The notes under the pieces are model-generated. The model did not search any database. It saw only the letters and a program-made list of their open reading frames with translations, and was not told the DNA's origin. Of a stretch of DNA of 64,000 nucleotides, positions 37,111 through 49,203 are shown one piece after another. Source of the stretch: Opisthocomus hoazin (Eukaryota > Chordata > Aves > Opisthocomiformes > Opisthocomidae); assembly GCF_030867145.1 (NCBI RefSeq), contig NC_134433.1, forward strand, positions 11,545,216 through 11,609,215. The letters are read 5' to 3'. The translations under genes were made by a program, and so were the position numbers. Every line of letters begins with the position of its first letter. Position 1 is the first letter of the stretch.

Positions 37111-39375
37111 CTCCGAGGCAGAAGATGAGCTTGGAGACTACTGGCTTCACACGACTTTAGCTGGAGGTGCAGCGTCAGGGATGTTCCAGGGAGAAGGTAC
37201 TACAAGAAAAAACCCTTCTCCAGCAGCTGGAAATTGCCTGCCTTTGCTGGCAAGTGGAAAGACTGATCCCAGAGGAAGAAGCATGCAAGGAAATTTGGAA
37301 GGAATATTGTAGGGAAAGCTTTGGGAAGAGGCTGGTGCCAAAAGAGGCATTGGGAGGTAACTTTTAAAGAGAAGCCAGGAGAAGGCTTTAGACTTGGAAA
37401 TGCCATAGGCCCTACGAACCCTTCTGTATCACTGGTATCTCACGTGGTAACTGGTATAAACCTCCTCTTGGTGGCCCTGACCCCACTTTGGCAGTCCCAG
37501 CGTTAGAAAGCAAATCCTCCTCATGTGGCTGGGATGGGATATCCAGCCAGCACCAGGAATGGGCCATGCCCTTTGCAGGCGGCTGCCTGCTTCGTGGGCG
37601 CTACCCATTGCTCTCCCCTCTTATGGGGTTTCTCTTGCTCCGGGCTGTGCTGCCTCCTCTCCAGGTGCTCCTCGGCCACCCTGGAGGCCCCTGGTTTGCA
37701 TTTCTCCACTGGTGACCGACCAGAGCAAACCATTGGTCAGCCAGGCTGCGCCGGGAGGGTGGCTGAAGATGCAGAATCATGATCAGTAGCTCTGAGGACA
37801 TCACAGTGCTTCAAGAGGAGCAAAACGTTGCTTAACAGCAGAAGTGGCTTCTGTCTGGAGATGAGAAGGTCCAATTTCACCCCCCTCCATCACTGCTATC
37901 AACCAGCTTGGAGTCTGCTGTGAGCTAAAGCTCAGGGCAGAGACCTGGGGTTAGCAGCACCCTAAAATCAAGTCCTTTATGGCACTGCAGGGTCATTTTA
38001 CATTTGCTGACCTGGTATCTGGAGCTATTCACCTTCCTCCACCAAAGTCAAGGCCAAGGTCACCTGGAAGTTTCTGGATGGTGGTCATTAACTCCTATTG
38101 CAGTTTGAAACCAGACCATAAATTTCATAGTGTAATAATGTAAAAATCAATAACTCTGTTTGAAACAATAGCTTTGTCTTCCATTTCAGCCAGCTCTGAT
38201 ATCTCCCCACAGACCGCGTCCCTCTGAATCACAGAAATAAAGAGAGAGGAGCAATGGGTGGCGGGGCAGCTGCTCTACTGCCAGGTACCCGGCCCCTCTG
38301 TCGTTACAGATTCAATTAGTTAATTTATTCCTCTCTTGCAGTTAAACTCGAGGATGATTTAAAAGGAAAAAAAAAAAAAAGAAAAAAAGGGAGGCTTTTA
38401 TGCTCAGTCTCTTTGACATCCTGTCCGACGCGGCGTCCCTGAGGCTTTCTGTGCGATGGATGCCCAAGTCCCCGCTGCCCATCGCCGTGGGCTGCACAGC
38501 CAAAACCCAAAACACTCCTGAAACGATGCAGCACCAACTCACATGAGCAAAAAAAATTAAAGTCCGCTCTTTTCCAGCTCCAGCTTTCCGGGCGAGGGAG
38601 GTCTGGCTTCCTTTGCTTGCTTATTTTCTGTTGTTTGCTGTAGCACTGACTCGAAATATACATCGAGAGGCAGGATTGTCTTTCACATGTTGGTGGATGT
38701 GTGATCCTCAAAAACAAATTAGCACCGATTCACTTTATATAGAGTGCAGCCATCAGGGAATCACTCCTGAATTCACAGCGAAGGAAAGTAATAATGCTTC
38801 CAGCGCACTAATCCTCTCTGAGAGCAGCCCCTGAACTCTCTCCTGATGCTGGAGGCACCATTGGAAATTACAATTGTACTGAAAAAATAATAAATAAATA
38901 CAGAAATTGGCAGGGTTTGTGCTGGTCCAGAGGATTTGTACCCTAATGTGGAATTCCCTGTTTAATTAGCACTCCTCTCTGTGTCTGCATCTCCTCCTCC
39001 TGCTGCTTGAGCTAAAGAAAAAGGGGGGGAAAAAAAAGGAGGCCAATGGTGGAAGTGGCTGTGGGATTGGAAACTCGACTATAGAAACTTGTTTAATTTA
39101 AATGCTTGTTTCAGGGCTAACGTACACAGAAACAGAGAGAGTGTAGAGTGTGTTTTCCCTGTGTAATCTGCTCTGCTTAACCCCAGTTTGCAGTACATCT
39201 TCCACTGCAGTGATGCCCTTGGAGTACAGCTGCAGTCGGATGCTGCCGGTCCTACAGCTGCAGGCACGGGGCACAAAGCCGGTACGTCGGCACAGAGCCT
39301 AAAAGCTAGCATCTGGGAGGAGGTTATCGAAATCAGAGGCTGGGCTGCTGCTTGCATGGGGTTGGAGACAGATAT
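37111..39375. other. Intron 1 segment, nothing recognised
   Basis: No gene. A-rich runs are at about 38367-38388 and 39030-39039. A 130-codon minus-strand frame here (38325-38717) translates the first run as a phenylalanine string and is not a protein. Confidence 0.5.
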
Positions 39376-39690
39376 TTAGCATAGAGTAGAATGGAGTAGA
39401 ATATTGCAGTTGGAAGGGATCTACAATGATCATCTAGTCCAGCTGCCTGACCACTTCAGGGCTGACCAAAAGTTAAAGCTTGTTATTAAAGGCATTGTGC
39501 AAATGCCTCGTAAACACTGACAGGCTTGGGGCATCGACCTTCTCTCCAGCAAGCCTGTTCCAGTGTTTGACCACCCTCTTGGTAGAGAAATGCTTCCTGA
39601 GTCCAGCCTAAACCTCCCCTGGTGCAGCTTTGAACCATTCCCATGTGTCCTGTCCCTGGATACCAGGGAGAAGAGATCTTCTTTTCCTGA
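39376..39690 (-). mobile_element. CR1 LINE 3' fragment, different subfamily, minus strand
   Basis: The minus strand encodes the last CR1 ORF2 residues, KEDLFSLVSRDRTHGNGSKL, then a frame-broken tail and 3' UTR. It ends at 39380-39400 in short repeats of the form ATTCTACTCC/ATTCTACTCT. Its 3' terminus and UTR differ from the CR1 copies at 26 and 49 kb, so it belongs to another subfamily. The 5' boundary is near 39690 but not sharp. It lies in the sense orientation relative to RTN4RL1. Confidence 0.85.
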
Positions 39691-42600
39691 CTCTCCTTTC
39701 CCTGCAGCTGGAGGGTTTATTGTGCCCCTGCATCTCATCCCATCGCACATGACGGACCAGCATCTCAAAGCCTCTGGCACCTTCCCAGAGCAGAGGCATG
39801 CCAGAGCGAAACAGCAGGTCTGGCTTTACAGATGGGTGAGTCAAGTCCTCGGGTCCCACCTTGGCTGGAGGTCTCGATGGACACCACGATGCTCCTGCTC
39901 CTCCGGGAGAGGATGGCGTGGCCCAGGGGACACCCCGAGCACAACATGCATAGATACTGCAGGATTTCAGGCATGGCTGGGGGCTTCACCGGCTCCCGGT
40001 GCTGCTGTCCTGACCCCCAGCAGGCACCAGGCATGCTCTGCTGGTCCCCAGCACAGGATGGGGCTCCGGCGGGATGTGCCAGCAGCCTGCAGCACAGCCA
40101 GGACAGGACTTGGCAAAGGACAGGGAGATCCTGAGGTCCTTGAGGAGGGACTAATAAATCCAATTGCCCCCAAGGAGGGAGAAATACAGGAGGATGACTT
40201 GAGCTTAGTGGATTGTCTGAGGCTCTCAGGGGATCATCAGATACTTCCACTCCCTTTTTGTCCTGAGGTGACAAGTTTTCCTTCCCATTCACAGAAATGC
40301 AAAGTAGTTCATTCACAGTAGTAATAAGGACAGTCTACTTTGTAAAACAGACGGCTAGTGAACCCACCGTGGTACTTTACAGCAAAACAATTGCTGATGA
40401 AATGACAAAACCCACCCCAGACGAGCATCAACCAGATCGGTATCAAATGCTGAACAAGCTCATGTGTGGTGAAAGCAGATTCACCAGCTCATTTCCCTGC
40501 CGGCGGCTGGCTAGGACCCACGGAGATTTTCTTTAGGATCAGAAATACAGCCAGAACAGAGCAAATGTGAGATGGAAGAGCAAAGTGACAGCTGCCTGGG
40601 CTCTCGGCACACGCTCGGCTGCCCGCCATCCAGCCCACATGCACAGGAGACGCAAAAACTGGAGGCTGCAGAAAACGAGGATGAGCTGGATGGACCTTTA
40701 CCAGGATGGAGCAGGGAGCAGATGACGGCCCAAAACAGGGAGGCGAAGAGCTCTTCTGCAGAGTTTTTATCCTAGCATGGCTAATAGGGAGAGCATTAGC
40801 TCTATAAACGTGTAATCCTGCTGAGGTCCCGACCCCAGCAGTGTCCTGTGCCACCGAGATCCACAAGCCAATTACATACCACGCCGCGTAGGCTCCCTTT
40901 CATTCCTTTTCAGTCTTTCTGCATTTCAGATTTTCTGGATGTCCTTGTGTTTGGTGAAGAAGAGGGCAAATTGGAGCCTGTCATGTACCTTCTTCCCCAT
41001 TCAGCAGCACATCATTCTGCCTGCAGCAGGGGGGAAGGAGACTGACAAACGGGCATCAAAGCCACTGGCTCTGTCACGTTTTCTCCCCCCCCCCCCCAAA
41101 AGCGATGGCGTCATTTGGAGCCCAGCCCACAGCCGCAGGTCTCTCTCCCACACCCAAAATGGGCAGGAGCACCTTTCCCCAGGCCCTTGCTCTCCTCTCG
41201 GGGTGGGTGCACGATGCCACGAGCCCTCCAAGTGAACATCCCTGTGGGTCAGCAGACAAGCGAGCATCACGGATGCCGGCAAAACCCCGTTCCCGGTGGA
41301 GACGTGTGCCAGCACGCTGGGTCATGATGCGGCTGCCTTTCAAAGACCTCTCCTGTGCTTTGCACTGAACTTTTTACCGGCTTGTGAAAAGCGCAGTGAT
41401 AAAAGCTGAGCAGTGTGAATAGCTGCGCTCTGCCGCTCCTCTGCCCGTCATCCGGGGCCGACCCGCGCCTCGCACGGGGGCTGTTAGCAGGTTTAATGAG
41501 GTGGTGGGGACGTGCTGCGTGCCCAGTTAGATGTTGGGAATCATTATGCTCTGGTGCAGCTCTTGGGGTGCGGGGGGATGTGGGGGAGCTGAGGACTTGG
41601 GGAGGGTCACCGCTCGCTGAGCACCAACGCTTTGCCAAGCCCCTGAAATATGAACGGTTGGAAGGCGAGCGGCTGGAGTGGTGGGGAGCCGGGAATTAAT
41701 GTGTGAGTAATCAAGGTGGTCGGGACACGGCACTTTGCTAATATCCTGCTTTGTCTAGCTCTGATGCCGGCATTTCATCCCAAAATATCCCCCTGTGCAT
41801 CCCTCCGGGAACGGACCTCATGGAGATGCTGCACATCCCCCAGCGCCATGCAAGTGCCTGCATTAAAAGCTTAACAAAAATAGCTTGTTAACGGGATGCG
41901 TTGCCATCACTGGTGGCTTGTGAGCTCGTTGCCGATCTCTGTGCCTCGAACGCAGCAAGGCCAAGTAATTACGGAACGGGGGCTGCAAGGTCTCGACAGT
42001 CTAATTTCTATTAATTATAGCCTGTGTGCAATCCAGTCGCAGTGGAAAGGGGAGATGGGGAGATGGCAAATCGTTGTAGGGGCTGCGAAGCGAAAGGGAG
42101 ATGCTGAAAGACGCTGAGAAGTGGTACCCGCTCTGCACCCAGGGCAGGCAGGGGGGCCAGGGAGGAGGATGTGACCCCAGCCCCAAACCGGGTGGATTGT
42201 TCGGGTGGTTTGTGACCGATGGGGAGGGAGGACAATGTTTCTGTGCACAGAGTGGAGGGCCAGGAAAAGTATTCATGGACCAAAGGAGGTGTATGGGAAT
42301 TGAGGCGATTCTCGCAGCAGCAGTGAGGGACCGGGCTGTCACCACAGCGTGGGGCCACACGTGAGCACATGGAGGGGCTGGAGGGGAGCGTATGGGCAGG
42401 GAGGTGCTGCCGGAGCTACCAGAGCACCCCTAAATGTGGAGGGGGGGTGAGGAGGACATCATGCCGGCCCCACAGTCCTGCCCTTCTGCTGGTTCCAGTG
42501 ATTTCCTACTGCTTTAGGAGCCAATTAAAAACTCAAAGTCAACGTCCTCGCTTTCCCCGCGACTGGCAGGGCTCCTGCTCAGTGCATGGCACAGCAGCCA

Positions 42601-45600
42601 TGGCCCAGCTGCTGCAGTGGGGGGGTGCGGGGGGGCCAGGGTCATTCACCCTCTGCTTTTTGGAGCCCTTCCCTGCTGCTGGCGGCTGCCAACGCCCCTC
42701 GCATGACTCCCATCGCTTCCCTTTAAGCTAATCAGAGCCTGTTTCTCAGTAAGTCGTTATAAATCCTGTTATGATCCCTTCTCCGCTAGGTAATAACCGT
42801 GAGCGCAAGACATGCCTTGGCGTAAAGCCACTCGCACCAGTGTTCGTCTGTGCTAGCAGTGAGATGGACAAGTCGGGCATCGGACCCTCGCCAATCCATC
42901 CCCCAAGACTGTCCGAGGACTGAGCTAGAAATGTAAGGAAAAAAAAAACCCCAGCTGCATCCAAAGAGGGGTGTACTGTGGGCTGGCACATGCACACCTC
43001 CACTCTGGTAGCACCCGAGCCTCTCCATGTTCCTCTGGGGATGGACGAGCTGGACCCCACAGCCCAAAATTCCTCTTAGGAATACTGCTGCGGAAAAATA
43101 CTGTGAGATGGAGAGAAGCGGGGTACGGCCAAGCAGAGAAAGCATCTGACCCGGCTGCGCCAGGAGGAGCTGGGGAGTGCACTGGGGGCATCATCTGGCT
43201 GTAGGGGCAGCAACCCCCGTTTTTTGGGAGCTGCTGAGTCAGCAGAAGCAGGGAGGGGGATGTGGGATGGCCGCGGGGTTTGTTCCCGCTCGTTCACGGA
43301 GTGCGGGAAGGGTTTGCTTTAGGCGCTGCCATCTGCCTTCGAAAGCAATCCTGCTCCATACACAGTGAGCAAGCATCTTTCCCTCCCCCCTTCCAGTTTG
43401 CTAGCATCCTTCTGGGACTGGGCAGGCTGTGCAAACCGGTCTGGGGGGACCAGACGCAGCCTTTGGGAATGCAGCTCTTCTCGCTGATGCTCAGCCGGGC
43501 TGTTCCTAAAATACACAACCCATCCCCAAAGGAGCATCTATGATGGACGGCTCGGCTCCCGCAAACGGGGCTGGAGGAGGCTGGGGGGGCAGCTGCTCTC
43601 CCCCTGGCCCCCACTGCCCTTCCCAGCACTGTCAGGGGGCTGCAGCCATGCCGACGCCATGGTCCCGATGCCAGGGTGCCAGCACCAGGGTCCCAGCCGC
43701 AGGCACATGGTGCCGACCCGGCAGCAGCCGAAATGGCTGGGCTGGCAGCAGCGGGGAGATATTTACAGCAAGAAGCAACAGGCCAGGCTGTATGGAGCGA
43801 CAGGGATGGTTTACCCTCGGCCTCCTCACGTCGCGTTGCTTAAATGCACGTTTTGCAAAGTTAAAACAAATCACAAACAGCAGAAATCGGGTTTTTTTAG
43901 GGGTGGGGGAAAAAAAGAAAAGGAAGATCTTGGCAGAAGGATAAAGGAAGGCAACTGAAATGCTCATTAAAACTGAGGGGCTCTGTTTCCCTGTCCAAGT
44001 GGCCACATTTTCTCCGGAGGCTCCTGGATGCTTTGAAATGCCTTGTCAGACAAAGCCTTTCATCCTACCTGATTCTGGCTAAATTCACGGACCCAGACAT
44101 TTTCACTGGAAACGGGAAAGAGGGAGCAACTCCGTTCTGACTTTTCACTTCCCATCTGATCGCTGTTGATACAATTTATTCCTATGACAGCATCTGCTGC
44201 TTTCATGGGTTTTTTATTCTGAAGTACAACTCGTCTTTGTTAGTCCCATTTTCGGGCCTTTCATCATTTGAGTCACAACATAAAAGGCATTTAAACAATC
44301 CTGCTTGGAAATCAGGCTGGGGGAGAGGGTGGGAGCAGGGACACGCCGTGTCCCCTCAGCCCCAGCCCTCCTCCAGTGTGGGATGGGGCGTCGCAGTGTC
44401 CCCCATGCCTCCTGCCGAAGATGGCGGTGATGGACCACCGTGTTTCCATTTCAGAGCGATGCTGTGAAATTCAGATGTGGTTTTCAGGTGCGGCTGGTGC
44501 GGCTTCACGCAGAGCCCTGTGTCCTGCATCTCTGCCGGGGCAGCACCTGTCCCAGCCACCATCGACCCCCAAGCTCTGCCCTCCTTGCTGCTGGCATTCC
44601 GAGGGCCTCTCTGCCCTCCTCATCAGCCAAACCTCTCGTTAGCCTTTTGCTATTCCAGCGCAGGCTGTGGTGCACGGCTCCCTGTGCTCTCATGCTGGGG
44701 GGGCTCTGTGGCCCCTCACTGCCACCCACACCCCCTCTGAGCTCACTGGGACCTCTTGTCCCCACCAGTGCTGGTAGATCCCGCTCTGCTGTGGTGTCTG
44801 CTGAGCTGCTGGAGGCATCGGGGAGTTCACAGCTACCCACAGAGACCTACTGGAGTCTAATAATAGCACCGTGATGTTGCACCAGCAGAGAGCTGGAACA
44901 GCAGCGTCTGGCAGGGAGAGCCCACCGCCGGCTGCCTCCACCTGCCCGGGCTCCTGCCTGCTCAGCGGGAAGAGAAACGCCTTTCCCGGGAACCTCCATC
45001 CTGCTCAGCTCCTCTCCAGCCCGGCTCCCAGCTCCGCTCCCCCCTGCAGCCCCTGCTGCGGCTGACGGCCGGCTCTCCATGCTACAAGGATCCCCTGCCC
45101 AAAGCAGCGTGGCTCACACCGCTCCCCAAACACCTCGCCGTGCAAACGTGGGGGGCTCCATGCCTGCCAGAGAATTTGGGCCCTGCAGAGGAGCCACCAG
45201 GGCTGCAGAACGGGCAGCACCCACACCACCACGCTCCCATCTGGGTGCGTGCTCAGGGCTCGCCTGCTTTGACTCCCCTGCCATATTTTTCACTCCAGTA
45301 AGTGCCAAGCTTCTGCCGGCCTCCAAGGGGCTTCCTCTGGGGACGCTTACAAAGAAACTCCTGCCCAATTTTCTCATGCTGTCACTCTCCCAGCAAGGGC
45401 ACGGAGCAGTCCCTGTGTGCCGCAGGCATTGCCAGCGCCTGAGCATCCTCGAGCCACATCCCTCATCCCGCCCGGCGTCTCTTGCCCTTCCCTGCACCCC
45501 ATCCCTCTTCCCCCAGCTCCCAGGAAAGCGAGCGCAGCTGGAAACCGCGCTGCCGCTTATTGGAATAACCTTTTACGTTTCATTTAGCGCTGCTCGCTTC

Positions 45601-48039
45601 CCACCCCACCTTCCCATCGTCAGCACTTTACTAATTGCAACTTTTAACTCCTTGTGCCCAGGAAGCCCGAGAGCGGCTGCTGCCATAAAGACATGGGGTC
45701 CCTCTGCTCCCCGCCACTGCTTCCCCCTGCAAACGAAGGACCAGCCTAACGAAGCGCTGCGCAGGCAAACATCCCAGCCCATACGGTCCCACTCCTGCTC
45801 CTGGCCCACCCCATGAGCTTCCTGCTTTGGGAAAAGAGCAATGCATCCCAGCGGACCAAAAATCCCGGGCAAAATCCCAGCTGTCGCTTGGGAGCGTTAA
45901 ATCGGTGCATTGCTGGGCAGGGAGGAGGCGAGAGATCCCGACGGCTATCCGAGCGCGCTGTCTGCCTGAGACTTATTAAATTATGGCTCTCAAGTTCAGC
46001 ATCTGAGCCCAGCGCGGCGGGGACCGGGGCCGGGAGGGAGGCGGGTTACAGCCCCCTAATTCAATCACGGGGCAGAGGCGATGGCGCGGGCGGCAGGGGA
46101 GAAGAGCTGTGGCTGTCGATCCAGAGAGACCGAGGCTTCAGCAGCCTTCCCGGCCGCCTCTGCCCTGCGGCCGCTCACGGAGCTCCCAGCTGCGGTTCCT
46201 GATACACCGGGAACGGCTCCGTGTCTCTGTTAAGGGATGGGGGTGTGATGAAGCCGCGGTCCCAGGGCTGGTCCAGCTGCGGTGCCGGCAGTGAGGAGCA
46301 CGGCATCGGTGCCACTGTATAGGTTTGTACAATCAAAGACCACTCGCACTGAAAGATGGGATGCTCCCAGTCCCACCACCACCCAGCTTCCAGCACAAAG
46401 AGAAAACAGGCCAAGAAACCACCGGTTCAGGAGAGCCCGAGGTGTTTTTTACATAAGTCTGAGAAGCAGGGAAGAAGAAACATGAAGTGCCGTTTCCCAA
46501 CTGACACCTTGAACCGGCGAGCGTGACTAAAACTCGGGGAGGGTTTGCATAACAGGGACGCACATTTCTGCTCTGCCCAGGGGTTCAGGTACCATGGTGA
46601 TGCACACAGCATCAAAACTTCGACAGCTACTCAGGGAGATGAGAATGGAAGGACACAATCGTGTGAGAAAGAAAGAGGAAGGAGCTGGGAAGACGGATGC
46701 TCTCCCTGAAAGAATTTACAAGGTCAATGATTAAAAGTGGAGCACAGCGAGGATTTGGCTCAGGCAAGGGAGTCAGACTGCACTGGGATGCTCAGTGGGA
46801 GGAAGACGAGCGCCTGGCTCCCACGCCGGCACCAAATTACCCAGCCAAGGGCTAAGTGAGATACCAAGACAAGGTCATGGTCCCACCGGAGCAGCAAGGG
46901 TGGTGTGGGAGCTCTGTCTGGGTCGGCTCCTGCCTCCGCAGCAGCAAATTAAATCGTGGGAATAACAGAGTGGAACAAAATCCAGCAATGCAATAAAATC
47001 ACCGGGCGTCTTGTTCGCCTGAAGCCGAGCGAGCACAAGCAGCCGGGGTTTGTGCAAGAGGCGGCACGGCCTCTGCGGGTAACCTCGTGTCTGGGGAGCC
47101 CGGCAAGGAGCATTCTGAGCGGCCTTTTGGGTGCTTTCCACAGGTGACAGGTCACCCCACCGCCACTGAGGCTCTTGGGGAGAGGAGTGGGACCATCAGG
47201 TTTCTGAGCAAGGGAGAGATGCTGATTCTTGAAGAAATGAGGAGGCAAAATCCAATTGTGCAGCATTTGCGGCTGCCATTAACCTGTCTGTGTACTCCTG
47301 CGGCCGCCCATCCCTCTCCGCCTGACAGCAGGGGCTGCCCGGCACACGCTGCCCCGTCCGCCCGGGGATTTGTCTCTGCCCGCAGGCTTTTCTCCGGTGC
47401 TCTGCCCTGCTTCCAAAACAGAGAGCCGGCTAAACATCTCCCCGTGAGCTGAGGAGCCATGGTGCGGATTACCGGACCAGGACCAATGGCCCGCGGCATG
47501 TGGTGGTCGATGCAGGAGGAGCTACCGGAGCAAGCCACAGCTCCGAACTCCAAACCTGAGGCCGGGATAGAAAATGGCATTGGAAGCTCCTTGGGATAGT
47601 TGGCATTCGGCTTGTAGCATCGTCTCCGGCCGGCACAGCCAAGCAGAACGGCACGCTCGCGGCGCATGGCAGGGCTCTAAATGCTCGCTCGACAGCAGCT
47701 TTTGGAAGCACGGATGGGTTTGTGCCGGGGCGACACGCAGCTGGGTTGGCGTTAGAGGGGTCTGCACTGCAGGGCGTTCGGCTGGAGGCCCCTCAGACAT
47801 GCCAGCAGCGGCTGCCGGGGGTAAAGGCAGCATCTAGACCCTGATCGCTCAGCCCTGTCCTTGCCCTGGCCCGCAGAGAGGCTGAAAACGAGCTGATGGA
47901 GAGGGCAGGAGAGGGGAACAGAGAGGAGAGGTGGGGAGCGGGGAGGAGGCGCAGCCGGCCCCACCAGCCACCTCGCCTCTCTGCATCCCAGCTCCATTTG
48001 CAGATTTATTAAATCGAGAGCCAATTTCGACATCATTTC
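39691..48039. other. Intron 1 segment, GC-rich, nothing recognised
   Basis: No gene or clear repeat family, apart from a C13 run at 41085-41097. Long open frames (for example 45079-45816, plus strand, 245 codons) arise from the low stop density of GC-rich DNA and have biased, family-less composition. Confidence 0.5.
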
Positions 48040-48295
48040 TCTCAAGCAGCTCCACCTTGCAGGTGTGCGGAATTTATTTGAGATAAAGAAAACCATTACA
48101 GAGAGACAGCAATCTTCAAAGACCACCTCAGAGACCTGAGAGAAATAAAAACACTAGCCCGTGCAAATGTGCAATTAAGTTTCAAAATACTCGTGCTCCA
48201 TGAAAAGCTCCGTCCCTGCAGAGAACAGGCCTTTAAGGTAATTTTCCCAAACCCTATTCAGCGTTCACTCAAAAATGCCTTTTAAAAACAACATG
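48040..48295. promoter_or_regulatory. Candidate conserved non-coding element
   Basis: An AT-rich, non-repetitive block of about 250 bp in GC-rich surroundings, including GAATTTATTTGAG, GTGCAATTAAG and AAACAACATGTG. Composition stands out; function is inference. Confidence 0.3.
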
Positions 48296-48637
48296 TGATT
48301 TTTTTCCCTCTCTGCCTCGCTCCTCCTCTCCCCTGCGCCTGGTCCATCACTCCCAGGTGGGACCCAGACAGCTCCGTCGGGGATGCGGTTCCTCCCCATT
48401 TGGTGCGGGACGTCACCGCTCACGGGGCGCGGGGAGTTGCGTCCACACAGGCATGGCTCCCTCCCACCCTCTGGTCATGGCAGATCCACGAACCAGGGAT
48501 TTTTAAAGATGGTGTTGCTATTCAGGGAGAGCGCGGTCCCGCCTGGGGACGGCTTCCCGACTATTCCCAGCTGCTGGAGCTTGGCATCCCTTATTCATGG
48601 GTCACTCTCTGCTCGGTGATTAATTAAAAATGCATAA

Positions 48638-48780
48638 TTAACCTGTGGAACGCACTGCCACGAGGTATGGGGGAGGCCAGGAGCTTAGTGGGATTTGGGG
48701 GAGGATTATATGTTTAAATGGATAATGAGAACATCTGCTGGTACATTAGTAGGGATCAAGAAGAATTAGGGAGAAGAGCC
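48638..48780 (+). repeat. Ancient CR1/L3-like LINE 3' end
   Basis: The plus strand reads LWNALPRGMGEARSLVGF, then a GGLYV block and MDNENICW. This matches the C-terminal end and start of the 3' UTR of old amniote L3/CR1 LINEs (consensus of the type WNSLP..VVEAKSL..F, ...MDNENI). It is about 140 bp long and decayed. Its orientation is opposite to RTN4RL1. Confidence 0.7.
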
Positions 48781-49203
48781 CATCTTGCCTCTGGCGCGGG
48801 GTGCGGGAGGGCACCCCGGGGCTGGCTCGAGGGGGGTACCACCAGTCTGGCCCCCGACCGCAGCAGAGATGCCAACACGCCCATGCACATTTGGGGAACA
48901 AGGTTTCGGTGCTGAGCAGGTGTGCTCAGGGATGGGGCAGTGCCGGCGCTGTCACCACGGGGCTGGTTGCCTTCGGGCTGGAGGTGGCTGCCTGGGATGG
49001 ACGAGGGTCACCACGCTGGGGGCTCCTTGCCACAGCCCCCAGCCCAGCAGCTGCCTCTTGTTCCTGGAGGTCAGTGGGGTGCCAGGGGCTGACCCCTGAG
49101 GACATCCCAACATCTCAGCCATAGCATCATTAGAACTCTAGGAGAGCATCCATCAGCTGCAGCACCTCCTGCAAGCAACGCTACATTTTGATGCAAGGAC
49201 AAC
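48781..49203. other. Intron 1 segment, GC-rich, nothing recognised
   Basis: This is the spacer between the ancient LINE tail and the younger CR1. No feature is seen. Confidence 0.5.
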
